Notes: a model not told the origin generated them from the letters alone. A DNA stretch of 64,000 nt from Streptomyces sp. DHE7-1 (GCA_016432725.1 JACJDG010000003.1:1116001-1180000), one strand, 5' to 3'; shown: positions 52,685 to 62,402, counted from the stretch's first letter. Made by a program: numbers and translations.

Positions 52685-54292
52685 TTACGGCTTGGGCGTC
52701 GCGTGCGGCGCGCAGGTCACGTCGGCGGAGTCCAGCTTGCCGCCGAGGAGATAGGCGTCGACCCGGTCGTTGATGCAGGGGTTGACCAGGCCCGTCACAC
52801 CGTGGGAGCCGGCGTCCCGCTCGGTGATGAGACGGGAGCCCTTGAAGCGCTTGTGCAGTTCGACGGCGCCCTGGTAAGGGGTCGCGGCGTCATGCGTCGA
52901 CTGGACGATCAGCACCTGCGGAAGACCGCGGTGGGTGCCCACCTCGACGGGCGTGTGCTGCTTGGCCGGCCAGGTGGCGCAGGGCAGGTTCATCCAGGCG
53001 TTGGCCCAGGTCATGAACGGGTGGTCCCGGTGGAGCCGGGTGTTGTCCCGGTCCCACTTGCTCCAGCTGGTGGGCCACTTGGCGTCGGCGCACTCGACGG
53101 CGGTGTAGACCGCGTTGCTGTTCTCCGACGCGGCGTTTCCGGCCGTGTCCGCCATGTCCGGCGCGGCGGCGTCGACGAGGGCCTGGGTGTCACCGGCGAC
53201 GTACTTGCTGAACACCGAGGCGACCGGCACCCACGAGGAGTCGTAGTACGGGGCGCTCTGGAAGAACGAGATCAGCTCGGCCGGGCCGACGACCCCGCCG
53301 AGGGGGCTCTTCTTGGCGGTGGCGCGCAGCTCCAGCCACTTGGCCTGGACGGCGGCGCGGGTGGTGCCCAGGTGGAAGGCGGCGTCGTTGGCGGCGACCC
53401 ATTCCTCCCAGTCCTTCCAGCGGCCCTCGAAGGCGACGTCCTGGTCCAGGTTGGCCTGGTACCAGATGCTCCGCTTCGACGGGTTCACCACGCTGTCCAC
53501 GATCATGCGGCGCAGGTGGCCCGGGAAGAGGGTGCCGTAGACGGCGCCGAGGTAGGTGCCGTAGGAGACGCCGAGGTAGTTGAGCTTGCGCTCACCGAGC
53601 GCGGCGCGGATGACGTCCAGGTCGCGGGCGGTGTTCGGCGTGGTCATGTGCGGCAGCATGGTGCCGCTGCGCTCGGCGCAGCCCTGCGCGTACGCGCGGG
53701 CGAGCTTGCGCTGGGCGGTCTTGTCGGCCTCGGTGTCCGGCACCGGGTCGGCCTTGGGCGCCTTGGCGAACTCCTGCGGGTCCACGCAGGAGATGGGCGC
53801 GGAGTGGCCGACGCCGCGCGGGTCGAAGCCCACGAAGTCGTAGGCCTTCGCCGCGTTCGCCCAGACGGCGCTCTTGGTGGTGACCCGGCGCGGGAAACGC
53901 AGGCCGGACCCACCGGGGCCGCCCGGGTTGTAGACGAGCGCGCCCTGGCGCTCCTTCTCGGTCCCCGTGTTCCCGATGCGGTCGACGGCGAGCTCGATCT
54001 GCTTGCCGTTGGGCTTGCTGTAGTCGAGCGGCACGGAGACCCAGCCGCACTGGATGGGCTTCTCCAGCCCCCAGTCGGCGGGGCAGTCCCGCCAGTCGAT
54101 GCCGGCCTTGGCGGCGCGGGCGGCGGCGATCTCGGCGCCGACGGCCTCGCGGTCCCGTCCGTGGCGGCTGTCGGCGCTGGCCGCGGGCGCCGACACCGCG
54201 CCGGCTATCAGGGTCGCCGTGACGAGCGCTCCGGCCGAACCGAGCGCCAGCAGGCGGCTCTTCGGTCTGTTGTCCCTCAAGTGGGCTCCCAT
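52685..54292 (-). CDS. Secreted alpha/beta hydrolase, tripeptidyl aminopeptidase-like
   Basis: 535 residues. Signal peptide (LLALGSAGALVTATLIAGAV, cut near APAASA), then an alpha/beta-hydrolase fold: ALVYNPGGPGGSG (oxyanion region), nucleophile Ser in NYLGVSYGTYLGAVYGTLFP, and acid/His in the C-terminal TAP-like domain (VLIVQSTHDAATPYQGAV, RDAGSHGVTG). It belongs to the Streptomyces SlpD/SlpE/Tap group of exported proline-type or tripeptidyl aminopeptidases. Start ATG 54290-54292. Confidence 0.9.
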   Translation of the reverse strand: MGAHLRDNRPKSRLLALGSAGALVTATLIAGAVSAPAASADSRHGRDREAVGAEIAAARAAKAGIDWRDCPADWGLEKPIQCGWVSVPLDYSKPNGKQIELAVDRIGNTGTEKERQGALVYNPGGPGGSGLRFPRRVTTKSAVWANAAKAYDFVGFDPRGVGHSAPISCVDPQEFAKAPKADPVPDTEADKTAQRKLARAYAQGCAERSGTMLPHMTTPNTARDLDVIRAALGERKLNYLGVSYGTYLGAVYGTLFPGHLRRMIVDSVVNPSKRSIWYQANLDQDVAFEGRWKDWEEWVAANDAAFHLGTTRAAVQAKWLELRATAKKSPLGGVVGPAELISFFQSAPYYDSSWVPVASVFSKYVAGDTQALVDAAAPDMADTAGNAASENSNAVYTAVECADAKWPTSWSKWDRDNTRLHRDHPFMTWANAWMNLPCATWPAKQHTPVEVGTHRGLPQVLIVQSTHDAATPYQGAVELHKRFKGSRLITERDAGSHGVTGLVNPCINDRVDAYLLGGKLDSADVTCAPHATPKP

Positions 54293-54413
54293 TGCACATC
54301 GCTGCGAGTGGTCAGACGGGGATCCTCGCGGCTGTGAGCCACCTGAGAACAGAGGAGGCAGACCTTCTTTACCAATCCGATAAACGGATCAGTGCGTCTC
54401 CTGAGCGGAACAC

Positions 54414-55170
54414 CTAGGTGAGCAGGGCGAGCGCCTCGTCGAGCAGCCGGCGCAGCTTCAGCGCGTCGGGGGCGACGGCACTGACGAGCACCGCCGGTCC
54501 GGCGAGCGGCATCAGCGCAGCGCACTCCCCCAGCACCCGCGCGGCGGGCGGCCGTTCCCCGAACTCGGGCTTCACGACCACCAGTTGTCCCACGGCTCGA
54601 CGGCCGCCGAGCACGGCCGGGCCGTCCCAGCCGCCCGGCGCGCCGGGCCCGCAGCTCAGCTCCTGGTCCAGCAGGACCCGGCCGGCGAGCCGCACGGTGA
54701 GCCGGCTGGTCAGCCGCCCGGGTTCCTCCCCGTCCGTCCGAGCACCTGCTCCTCGCGCAGCACGAGCCGTGCCCCGGGGGCGAGTTCGGCCCGCGTGGTG
54801 ACGTGCAGATCGCTGCCACCGGCCGAAATGAGCTGTTCAGGAAGCCAGTCGAGCCGGGCGCCCCGGCCACGTCGAGCCGTACGTCGTACCGCGCCTCGCC
54901 CTTGTGCTGGCCCGGCAGCGCGATGGTGGCGGCGGCCGAGCCGACGTGCAGCCGGGCACCCTCCTCCACCCGCGTCCGCACTCCGAAGCGGTCGCCGCCG
55001 AGCGGGCCGCTCATCGCGCCGACGACCATCACCCGTGCCTCGTCGCCGCTCGCGCGGACACGGCGGAGCGCGAGCGGGCCCCCGCCGTCCAGTACGGGCA
55101 GGGCGGTGCCGCCCCGGCCGTCGCTCCGGGCGACGATCCGCGCGTCCGCCCGGACGCCGGCCGCCGTCAC
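54414..55170 (-). CDS. ureD: Urease accessory protein UreD
   Basis: Repaired length 252 residues. Acts with UreF and UreG to deliver nickel to apo-urease. UreD/UreH features: [33 protein letters not shown] and the ending [20 protein letters not shown]. The GTG at 55168-55170 overlaps the ureG stop by 4 bp. Two one-base losses (near 54865 and 54737) break the frame. Last gene of ureABCFGD. Confidence 0.9.
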
Positions 55171-55844
55171 GCCGTCCACGCGGCCAGCCGCCCCCGCACC
55201 CACTCGGCCACGTCCGAGACTCCCGCGTCCTCGCGCAACGACTGCAGGATCACCGGGAGTTCGGCCCGCTGCGCCTTGGCGTCGGCGGCCATCCGGGCCA
55301 GGTCGGAGCCGACGTAGGGCGCCAGGTCGGTCTTGTTGACGACGAGCAGGTCGGCGGTGGTGACCCCGGGTCCGCCCTTGCGCGGGATGTCGTCGCCGCC
55401 GGCCACGTCGATCACGAAGATCTGCGCGTCGACGAGACCCTTGGAGAAGGTGGCGGTGAGGTTGTCCCCGCCGGACTCCACGAGGATCAGGTCCAGCGGC
55501 CCGACGGCGTCCTCCAGGTCCTCCACCGCCTCCAGGTTGGCGGAGATGTCGTCGCGGATCGCGGTGTGCGGGCAGGCGCCGGTCTCCACCGCCGTGATCC
55601 GCTCGGGCGGCAGCACGGCCTCCCGGAGCAGGAACTCGGCGTCCTCCCGGGTGTAGATGTCGTTGGTGACGACGGCCAGGGACAACTCCGCGCGCAGGGC
55701 CCGGCAGAGCGCGGCGACCGTGGCGGTCTTCCCGGACCCGACGGGACCGCCGAGCCCGATGCGCAGGGCGCGCCGGACCCCGTCGGGCCGGTGGGCGTCG
55801 GCGCTCACGGCGGCGGGACCGTGATGGATGTGGTCGAGGTGCAT
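55167..55844 (-). CDS. ureG: Urease accessory GTPase UreG
   Basis: 225 residues. GTPase that powers nickel insertion: P-loop [20 protein letters not shown], metal-binding CPH in [20 protein letters not shown], switch [12 protein letters not shown] and the base-recognition NKTD in [15 protein letters not shown] His-containing N-terminus (HLDHIHHG) may bind nickel. ATG 55842-55844. Confidence 0.95.
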   Translation of the reverse strand: MHLDHIHHGPAAVSADAHRPDGVRRALRIGLGGPVGSGKTATVAALCRALRAELSLAVVTNDIYTREDAEFLLREAVLPPERITAVETGACPHTAIRDDISANLEAVEDLEDAVGPLDLILVESGGDNLTATFSKGLVDAQIFVIDVAGGDDIPRKGGPGVTTADLLVVNKTDLAPYVGSDLARMAADAKAQRAELPVILQSLREDAGVSDVAEWVRGRLAAWTA

Positions 55845-55922
55845 GTACGGCTCCTGTCTGAGACGCTCGCCCGGAGGAGACGGCGTCCCCGTCCAACGGC
55901 AGCGGTTGCGGGTGGTGGTTCC

Positions 55923-56596
55923 TCAGGACGCGAACAGGCGCACGGGCCAGGCCGCGTGCCACTCGGCGCCCGTCTCCAGCAGCGGTCCCGACCCGGCCGG
56001 CAGTTCGTCCACGCCCCCGTCGGGAACCCTCCGCGCGGCCGCCACCGCGCGGTCCACGACCTGGTCCAGTTCCGGCGCCAGCCGCGCCAGCACACCGGTC
56101 GCGTCGAACGGGTCGAGGCTCAGCAGCCGCACCGTCGCCGTCGCCGGGCCGCTGACGCTCTCGTACGCCGCGCAGTAGGCCGCGTCCGCGGGTTCGAGAC
56201 CGGCCGCGCGGGCGGCGAGGCCGAGCACGACCGGCTGGTGCGCGCCCTTGGGGAACTCACGTGCCAGCGCGTCGAGTTCCTCGCCGGGCCAGCAGGCACG
56301 GACGGCTCGCAGCAACTGCCGCCCGAGCCGCCGCGCGGCCGCTCGCAGCGCGGGTGAGGGGGTACGGGCGTCGGCGGCCGCGTCCAGTTCCCGCGGTTCG
56401 ACGCCCAGAGCGGCGGCCGCCGCGAGCGCGCCCGCGACCAGCCCGGCGGTGTGCAGCCGTCCTCGGCAGAAGTCCTCCAGGCAGGCGGCGGAGGTGATCC
56501 GGCCCGCCTTGACGGCGGCCTCCGCCCCGCCGGAGTGGGCGTGCCCTCCGGCGGGAAGCGGCCGTCGGCCAGGACGAGCAGTGCTCCCCTGGACAT
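55923..56596 (-). CDS. ureF: Urease accessory protein UreF
   Basis: Repaired length 224 residues, all-helical. UreF features: LLVLADGRFPPEG then HAHSGGAEAAVKAGRI near the start, YCAAYESVSGPATATVRLLS near the end. One G is missing near 56543, separating these two N-terminal pieces. The ATG overlaps the ureC stop by one base (TGATG), so it is translated with ureC. Confidence 0.9.
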
Positions 56597-58317
56597 CAGA
56601 AGAGGAAGTAACGCTGGGCCATGGGCAGTTCGGCGGCCGGAACCGCCTCGACCAGCTCACCGTCGATGTGCACGGCGAAGCTGTCCGGGTCGACGCGCAC
56701 CCGCGGGCGCGCGTCGTTCTCCCGCATGTCGGCCTTGGTGACCGATCGCGTCGAGTCGATGGCGACGAGCCGCTTGCCGAGCCCGAGCCGCTCCGACAGC
56801 CCGTCCTCGAGGGCGAGCGGTGCCACGAAGTTGAACGAGTTCCCGGCCGGTGCCCGTCCGATCGCCCCGTACATCGGGCGGGGCAGGACGGGCTGCGGGG
56901 TGGGGATGGAGGCGTTGGCGTCGCCCATCTGCGCGTACGCGATCTGGCCGCCCTTGATGACGAGGAGCGGCTTGACGCCGAAGAACGCCGGCTCCCACAG
57001 CACCAGGTCGGCGAGCTTGCCGGTCTCCACCGACCCGATCTCCCGGGCGAGGCCCTGGGCGAGCGCGGGGTTGATCGTGTACTTGGCGACGTAGCGCCGC
57101 ACCCGGTGGTTGTCCGCCCGGCCGTCGCCGGGCAGCGCGCCGCGCCGCCGCTTCATGACGTGGGCGGTCTGCCAGGTGCGCAGGACGACCTCGCCGACAC
57201 GGCCCATGGCCTGCGAGTCCGAGGAGATGATCGAGATCGCGCCCAGGTCGTGCAGGACGTCCTCGGCGCCGATGGTGGACGGCCGGATGCGGGACTCGGC
57301 GAAGGCCAGGTCCTCCGGGACCGCCGGGTTCAGGTGGTGGCAGACCATCAGCATGTCGAGGTGTTCCTCGGCGGTGTTGACGGTGAAGGGCCGGGTCGGG
57401 TTCGTCGAGCTCGGCAGCACGTGCGGCTCGGAGACGACCGTCATGATGTCCGGCGCGTGCCCGCCGCCCGCGCCCTCGGTGTGGTAGGCGTGGATCCCCC
57501 GCCCGGCGATCGCGGCGAGCGTGTCGCCGACGAATCCGGCCTCGTTCAGGGTGTCGGTGTGGATGGCGACCTGGATGCCGGTCCGGTCGGCCACGGTCAG
57601 CGAGGCGTCGATGACGGCCGGGGTCGAACCCCAGTCCTCGTGCAGCTTGAGCCCGAGGGCGCCGCCGCGGATCTGGGAGAGCATCGCCTCGTGCGAGACC
57701 GTGTTGCCCTTGCCCAGCAGGCCGATGTTGAGCGGGTACTGCTCCATCGCCGCGAACATCCGGGCCAGGTGCCAGGGGCCGGGCGTCACGGTGGTCGCCT
57801 TGGAGCCCTCGGCGGGGCCGGTGCCGCCGCCGACCAGGGTGGTGATGCCGGCGGCCAGGGCCTCGTCGGCGACCTGCGGGCAGATGAAGTGCACATGGGC
57901 GTCGATCGCGCCCGCGGTGAGGATCCGCCCGTTGCCAGCGATGATCTCGGTCTCGGGGCCGATCACCAGGTCGGGGTGGACGCCGTCCATGGTGTCCGGG
58001 TTGCCGGCCTTGCCGATACCGGTGATCCGGCCGTCGCGGATGCCGACGTCGGCCTTGACGACGCCCCAGTGGTCGACGACGACCACTCCGGTGACGACGG
58101 TGTCGGGGGTGCCCTCGGCGCGGGTGGCCCGGGACTGGCCCATGGACTCGCGGATGACCTTGCCACCGCCGAAGACCGCCTCGTCCCCGGCGAGTCCGGG
58201 CCCGCCGGAGCGGTCCTCCTCGATCTCGATCAGCAGATCGGTGTCGGCCAGCCGGATGCGGTCGCCGGTGGTGGGGCCGAACAGGTCGGCGTACGCGGCG
58301 CGGGAGATCTCAGGCAT
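56596..58317 (-). CDS. ureC: Urease subunit alpha
   Basis: 573 residues. Catalytic subunit that hydrolyses urea. Di-nickel site residues: HVHF in [14 protein letters not shown], the carbamylated Lys in [16 protein letters not shown], His in [15 protein letters not shown] and [17 protein letters not shown]; the flap His is in [20 protein letters not shown]. The ATG at 58315-58317 overlaps the ureB stop by 8 bp. Confidence 0.97.
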   Translation of the reverse strand: MPEISRAAYADLFGPTTGDRIRLADTDLLIEIEEDRSGGPGLAGDEAVFGGGKVIRESMGQSRATRAEGTPDTVVTGVVVVDHWGVVKADVGIRDGRITGIGKAGNPDTMDGVHPDLVIGPETEIIAGNGRILTAGAIDAHVHFICPQVADEALAAGITTLVGGGTGPAEGSKATTVTPGPWHLARMFAAMEQYPLNIGLLGKGNTVSHEAMLSQIRGGALGLKLHEDWGSTPAVIDASLTVADRTGIQVAIHTDTLNEAGFVGDTLAAIAGRGIHAYHTEGAGGGHAPDIMTVVSEPHVLPSSTNPTRPFTVNTAEEHLDMLMVCHHLNPAVPEDLAFAESRIRPSTIGAEDVLHDLGAISIISSDSQAMGRVGEVVLRTWQTAHVMKRRRGALPGDGRADNHRVRRYVAKYTINPALAQGLAREIGSVETGKLADLVLWEPAFFGVKPLLVIKGGQIAYAQMGDANASIPTPQPVLPRPMYGAIGRAPAGNSFNFVAPLALEDGLSERLGLGKRLVAIDSTRSVTKADMRENDARPRVRVDPDSFAVHIDGELVEAVPAAELPMAQRYFLF

Positions 58318-58621
58318 CCAGGGCACCTCCGGTCGCGCCGCGCAGTCCGGGCACGATCCGGGCGCCGGCCAGGGGCACGAGTTCCACGTCCACGGGGATG
58401 CCGGGTTCGAAGCGCACAGCCGTGCCTGCGGCGACGTTCAGCCGCTTGCCGTGCGCGGCGGCACGGTCGAACTCCAGGCCGGGGTTGGCCTCGGCGAAGT
58501 GGTAGTGGGAGCCGACCTGGACCGGCCGGTCGGCGGCGTTGAGGACGGTCAGGCGGGTGACCTCGCGGCCCTCGTTGCAGACGACGGGGCCGTCCGCGAA
58601 CAGGACTTCTCCGGGAATCAT
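58310..58621 (-). CDS. ureB: Urease subunit beta
   Basis: 103 residues, normal for a separate UreB. Typical blocks: [37 protein letters not shown] and [10 protein letters not shown]. Structural subunit. It overlaps ureC by 8 bp and follows ureA by 11 bp. Confidence 0.96.
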   Translation of the reverse strand: MIPGEVLFADGPVVCNEGREVTRLTVLNAADRPVQVGSHYHFAEANPGLEFDRAAAHGKRLNVAAGTAVRFEPGIPVDVELVPLAGARIVPGLRGATGGALDA

Positions 58622-58632
58622 CGCGGGCCCCC

Positions 58633-58935
58633 TCAGACGATCGGCTCGTGCACGGTGACGAGCTTCGTGCCGTCCGGGAAGGTGGCCTCCACCTGGACGT
58701 CGTGGATCATCTCCGGGATACCGTCCATGACGTCGGCCCGGGTGAGCAGCCCCCGGCCGGACGACATCAGCTCGGCGACGGTGCGGCCGTCCCGTGCGCC
58801 TTCGAGGATGTGCGAGGTGATGAGGGCGACCGCCTCGGGGTGGTTGAGCCGCAGCCCGCGGGCCCGGCGCTTCTCGGCGACGTCGGCCGCCACATGGATC
58901 AGCAGCCGCTCTTGCTCGTGCGGGGTCAGTTGCAC
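58633..58935 (-). CDS. ureA: Urease subunit gamma
   Basis: 100 residues. UreA signature: [58 protein letters not shown] and [23 protein letters not shown] at 58933-58935 is the usual family start; GAGGTGGG lies just upstream. First gene of the operon; a GlnR-like site lies about 150 bp upstream. Confidence 0.95.
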   Translation of the reverse strand: MQLTPHEQERLLIHVAADVAEKRRARGLRLNHPEAVALITSHILEGARDGRTVAELMSSGRGLLTRADVMDGIPEMIHDVQVEATFPDGTKLVTVHEPIV

Positions 58936-59082
58936 GTCCCACCTCACAGTCCTCGCTCCGGACCGTGCGGGATCCGGTTGCCGCAGCCACCGCGACGGGG
59001 ACAGATGTAACACACAGACAAATTGCCCCGATGGTGATCAACGCGGGCAGAAAAACCCCTGGTGGCGTGGATCGGCAGGCTA

Positions 59083-59109
59083 GTTCGCCGGAGTTTCAGC
59101 GACGTTAAC
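59083..59109 (-). promoter_or_regulatory. Candidate GlnR box upstream of ureA
   Basis: Read on the minus strand: GTTAAC-N6-GAAAC-N6-GAAC. This fits the GlnR half-site pattern gTnAc-n6-GaAAc. The ureA operon is a known GlnR target in S. coelicolor (family knowledge), so nitrogen control is likely. Confidence 0.5.
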
Positions 59110-59185
59110 CAGCCTTTGATCGGCCCATGACCACGCAATGGGCCGCCCCATACGCGGGCGCCGAAGGGCCCACGGCACGCCGCGA

Positions 59186-59464
59186 CTAGGAGACGCCGGG
59201 CCCCCGGTGCTCGGCGGCGATGCCGAACCGCTGCCGCTCCTGGGCCGCGGGCGCGGCTTCGCGGACCTTGGACACGGAGCTGACGACCTCCTTATCGGCC
59301 GGCTGCTCCAGGGCGTCCAGGTGCTCCAGATCGGCGGCCGAGACCAGTGCGACGAGCGGCTTGCCGTGCCGCGTCACGACGACGCGCTCGCCGCCGTACA
59401 CCACCCGGTTGATCAGGTCGGCGAACTCAGCCCTGGCTTGCGTCACCGGAATCTCGTAGGCCAT
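59186..59464 (-). CDS. Orphan Phd/YefM-family antitoxin
   Basis: 92 residues. N-terminal Phd/YefM DNA-binding domain: [51 protein letters not shown]. The C-terminal 35 residues, where the toxin would bind, are polar and disordered-looking. No RelE/YoeB/Doc-type toxin lies on either side, so it is an orphan. A perfect TGTACA palindrome lies 25 bp upstream of its ATG, in the gap to a ClpP-like gene. Confidence 0.9.
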   Translation of the reverse strand: MAYEIPVTQARAEFADLINRVVYGGERVVVTRHGKPLVALVSAADLEHLDALEQPADKEVVSSVSKVREAAPAAQERQRFGIAAEHRGPGVS

Positions 59465-59489
59465 GCCCCATCATAACGTCACGTACTTC

Positions 59490-59506
59490 CTGTACATTTT
59501 GTACAG
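59490..59506. promoter_or_regulatory. TGTACA palindrome, likely YefM-type operator
   Basis: Perfect palindrome CTGTACA-TTT-TGTACAG in the 85-bp gap between the divergent antitoxin and ClpP-like genes. TGTACA is the core recognised by the E. coli YefM antitoxin (established knowledge), so the antitoxin probably binds here and may control both genes. Confidence 0.7.
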
Positions 59507-59549
59507 AAGCGGGGCCGCCGGAGGCCTCGTCGCGAGGAGGGGTACGCCC

Positions 59550-60188
59550 ATGGCACGACCGTCCGCCCGTCACGTCCTGCCCGAGTTCACCGAACGCACC
59601 GGCACCGGCGGGCACCGCACGCTCGATCCCTACTCGAAGCTGTTCGAGAGCCGGGTGGTCTTCCTCGGGACACCGCTCGACGACACCGCGGCGACCGATG
59701 TGATCACTCAGTTCATGCACCTCGAACACGCGGCGCCGGGCCGGGACATCACGCTGTACCTCAACTGCCCGGGCGGCTCGTTCGGCGCCATGACGGCCGT
59801 CTACGACACGATGCGCTACGTCCACTGCGACGTGGAGACCTACTGCCTGGGCCAGGCCGCCTCCGGCGCCGCGGTCCTGCTCGCGGCCGGCACGCCGGGC
59901 AAGCGGTTCATCCTGCCGGGGGCGCGCGTGGTGCTCGAGCAGCCCGCGCTGGCCGAACCGGCCCAGGGACGGCCGAGCGACCTCCTTGTTCAGGCCGGGG
60001 AGCTGACCCGGATGCGGGCGCTGATGGAGGAGATGCTGGTCCGGCACACCGGGCGCGCGCCGCGACAGGTCGCCCAGGACCTGGAGCGGGACCTGGTGCT
60101 GGACGCGCCGGGCGCGCTGGCGTACGGCCTGGTGGACGGCGTCGTACCGAGCCGCAAGGCCGGTCCCGGCGCCGAGCGGGCGGAGTGA
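59550..60188 (+). CDS. ClpP-like protease subunit with His-to-Glu change in the catalytic triad
   Basis: 212 residues, normal for a mature ClpP. The fold is clear: [40 protein letters not shown], nucleophile Ser in [16 protein letters not shown], and Asp in [20 protein letters not shown]. The third triad residue, His in the usual IHQP motif, is Glu here ([10 protein letters not shown]). So activity may be lost or altered; it could be a non-catalytic ring partner. GAGGAGGGG precedes ATG 59550. It is divergent from the orphan YefM antitoxin. Confidence 0.88.
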   Translation: MARPSARHVLPEFTERTGTGGHRTLDPYSKLFESRVVFLGTPLDDTAATDVITQFMHLEHAAPGRDITLYLNCPGGSFGAMTAVYDTMRYVHCDVETYCLGQAASGAAVLLAAGTPGKRFILPGARVVLEQPALAEPAQGRPSDLLVQAGELTRMRALMEEMLVRHTGRAPRQVAQDLERDLVLDAPGALAYGLVDGVVPSRKAGPGAERAE

Positions 60189-60195
60189 GCCGCCG

Positions 60196-60504
60196 ATGCC
60201 GCCACCGGAGCTTCCGCCGCTGCCGGCGCTGACCAGGGCCGAGGGCGAGCTGATCGACCGCTACCTGGAGGCGGCCGACCTGCTCGGCCGGATCAACCCG
60301 GCGCGGCCGGGCGACACCTACAGCGGGCTGCGCGCGGCGCAGGCCCTGGTACGCAAGGCGGCCGAGCTGCGCGACGCGCTCGCCCTGATGCACCGGCGAG
60401 GCGAGACGGAGCTGCACGGGGACACGCTGGCACGGGCGCTGCGGGTGCTCGACGGCGAGCGCCGTACCGCGCGCGTCGTGCTCCCGCCCGACGGTGTGGG
60501 CTGA
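60196..60504 (+). CDS. Small helical protein of unknown function, coupled to the ClpP-like gene
   Basis: 102 residues, 7 bp behind the ClpP-like gene, in the same direction. Pro-rich start (PPPELPPLPALTRAE), then helices with many Glu/Arg/Leu (ELIDRYLEAADLLGRINPAR, AAQALVRKAAELRDALALMH). I do not recognise the family. The close spacing suggests co-transcription and a partner or substrate role (inference). Confidence 0.65.
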   Translation: MPPPELPPLPALTRAEGELIDRYLEAADLLGRINPARPGDTYSGLRAAQALVRKAAELRDALALMHRRGETELHGDTLARALRVLDGERRTARVVLPPDGVG

Positions 60505-60522
60505 CCAGGACACCGGCTCCGG

Positions 60523-60555
60523 CGGGGCGGACCTCTTCGTCGACGGTCCGCCCCG
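60523..60555 (+). terminator. Hairpin after the ClpP-like operon
   Basis: Perfect 11-bp inverted repeat (cggggcggacc / ggtccgccccg) at 60523-60533 and 60545-60555. Confidence 0.8.
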
Positions 60556-60586
60556 CGCCGAGTCGAAACGGCCCGAACGACGTACC

Positions 60587-60616
60587 CCCGGCCGGCGTAT
60601 CTCCGGGCTTTTTTTC
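60587..60616 (+). terminator. Second terminator with a T7 tract
   Basis: Short stem cccgg/ccggg (60587-60591, 60603-60607) followed by seven Ts, a tract that stands out in this G+C-rich DNA. Confidence 0.6.
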
Positions 60617-60849
60617 TGACGTCCCGACTTGCGCGATCGGCGGACCGGAGAGGTGCGCCGAGGTGCTCCGCCCCAGGTCCGGGGCTACGCGCGGAAGTTG
60701 ACGACGACTCGAACAGAGCATTGTCCACCCGAACGGGTGAGTGGTGAGTAACGCCACAAATCCCCGGTTCCGTTGGGATTTTCGGACACCTGTGAGTGAA
60801 GATCCCTGTCTGACGACAAGACCCCGCCACCGCGGCGGGGCGATCCGTG

Positions 60850-61054
60850 CGGACGCCGAGTCCTGCCGCCGCCCGGATGACCGGTCGACAGGAGTGGATC
60901 GGCAGGAGTGGAGGACCCAATCAAGACGGGTCGCCGGGACGGACGTTCGTCGCAGACGGACGGTCGTGCCGAGCAGCCCTTGGGGTGAAGCCGCGGCAAC
61001 GCGGCCGGGCCACTTCGCCAGCCCGAATCCGACAGGTCATCCTTCACAGGCGGC
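60850..61054 (+). ncRNA. c-di-AMP (ydaO-type) riboswitch
   Basis: The leader of the NlpC/P60 gene carries the conserved ydaO elements in order: gccgagtcctgcc (about 60854), gtggaggacccaatc (about 60908), cttggggtgaagcc (about 60978), agcccgaatccgacaggtca (about 61020-61039) and cacaggcgg (61045-61053). In Streptomyces this riboswitch controls cell-wall hydrolase genes such as rpfA and shuts them off when c-di-AMP is bound. The 60505-60849 stretch before it holds two terminators and presumably the promoter, and no gene. Confidence 0.9.
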
Positions 61055-61070
61055 TGACGAAGGGTTGCGC

Positions 61071-61544
61071 ATGACTGCGCTGAATCGTGTCCCGTCGATG
61101 ATGGCCCGAGCCGGTACGGCCTCGGCTCTCACGCTCGCCGCGGTGGGCGGCTCCATCGCCGTGCCCGGCCTGGCCGGCGAGGCCTCGGCCGCCACCATGG
61201 CGACCAAGGCCCTGCACATCGCCGCGTCCAAGAAGGGCGCTCCTTACCAGTACGGGGCAACCGGTCCGCGCCGGTTCGACTGCTCGGGGCTGACGCTCTA
61301 CTCGTTCAAGAAGGCGGGCAAGAAGCTGCCGCGCACGGCGGCCCAGCAGTACAACAAGACCCGTCATATCTCCGCCGGTCACCGCAGGGCCGGTGACCTG
61401 GTCTTCTTCCACTCTGGATCCAGCGTCTACCACGTCGGCATCTACGCCGGGAAGGGCAAGATCTGGCACGCCCCGAAGACCGGGTCCGTGGTGCGGCTCG
61501 AGAAGATCTGGACCCGAAGCGTCTGGTACGGCCGGGTGAGCTGA
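61071..61544 (+). CDS. Secreted NlpC/P60 peptidoglycan endopeptidase
   Basis: 157 residues: signal peptide (ARAGTASALTLAAVGGSIAV, cut near GEASAAT) and one NlpC/P60 domain. Catalytic Cys in GPRRFDCSGLTLYSFKKAGK, His in SVYHVGIYAG and the third polar residue (His) in IWHAPKTGSVV. Cuts stem peptides in peptidoglycan. No separate wall-binding domain. Controlled by the c-di-AMP riboswitch in its leader, which fits germination or osmotic wall remodelling. Confidence 0.92.
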   Translation: MTALNRVPSMMARAGTASALTLAAVGGSIAVPGLAGEASAATMATKALHIAASKKGAPYQYGATGPRRFDCSGLTLYSFKKAGKKLPRTAAQQYNKTRHISAGHRRAGDLVFFHSGSSVYHVGIYAGKGKIWHAPKTGSVVRLEKIWTRSVWYGRVS

Positions 61545-61732
61545 CCCCGCCCGACGCCAAAGCGGCTCCAGCAGCAGGGCCGCCCCCTGACCGTCGGCGC
61601 CGTCCCGGCGCCCGCCTGAAGCACGCGGGCGGCCCGGGGCGGCGCAGCCGCGTCCGGCTCCGTGACGGGCCGTGAGGGCCGCCCGCGAAGCCGCGCGCGG
61701 GGCCCGGCCACCCGGCCTCCGGAGTACCTCGT

Positions 61733-62191
61733 CTAGGGCTCCTGCTGCCCGGCCGCGGTGAGCGGCTCCGCCCGGAGGGTCCACGGCAGTTCGATCGACA
61801 CCGTCTTGCCGCCCTCGCGGGTGGGGCGGACGCGGAGTCTGCCGCCGCACTCGGCGGTGAGCCAGCGGATGATGACCATGCCGCGCCCGTTGTCCTGCTG
61901 GACGGCGGCGGGCAGTCTCTTCGGAAAGCGCGGATGACTGTCCGTGACGCCGATGCGCAGCTGTTCGTCACGGTCCAGCGCGATGTCGACCGTGAAGGTG
62001 GGTGACTGACCGAAGGTGTGCTGCACGGCGTTGGTGGCGAGTTCCGAGACGATGAGCCGCACGGTGTCGGCCATGTCGGTGTCCGACGGCAGGCCCCACT
62101 CCGCGAGGGTGCCCGCGACGTAGGAGCGGGCCGCGGAGACCGAGGCGGGATCGCTCGGCAGAGTGACGGATGCTTCCAGGTGGTCTGCCAT
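61733..62191 (-). CDS. Anti-sigma-factor-like ATP-binding protein
   Basis: 152 residues. GHKL-type ATPase (HATPase_c_2): LIVSELATNAVQHTFGQ (N-box), GVTDSHPRFPKR and NGRGMVIIRWLTAECGG (G-box). This class (RsbW/SpoIIAB-like) often accompanies DUF5753-HTH and DUF397 genes in Streptomyces, as here. It is divergent from those two genes. ATG 62189-62191. Role probably in developmental regulation. Confidence 0.9.
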   Translation of the reverse strand: MADHLEASVTLPSDPASVSAARSYVAGTLAEWGLPSDTDMADTVRLIVSELATNAVQHTFGQSPTFTVDIALDRDEQLRIGVTDSHPRFPKRLPAAVQQDNGRGMVIIRWLTAECGGRLRVRPTREGGKTVSIELPWTLRAEPLTAAGQQEP

Positions 62192-62402
62192 GGCGACGTC
62201 GTCCCTTTCCCACGGGACCGCAGTCCGACGAGGAGCGGATGGTTCGAGTACGGTCCCGGACTGGTGCTTCTTCGTCAGACTGCCACCACCGGGCCGGTCG
62301 GGGGAGCGATCCACCAAGATATGCATATATCTGTCGCCCGAAGCGGTGAACTCTGCGACGCGAGACCGTATCCGGGCGGCCCGGAAGGAGTAAGGAGTTC
62401 CC

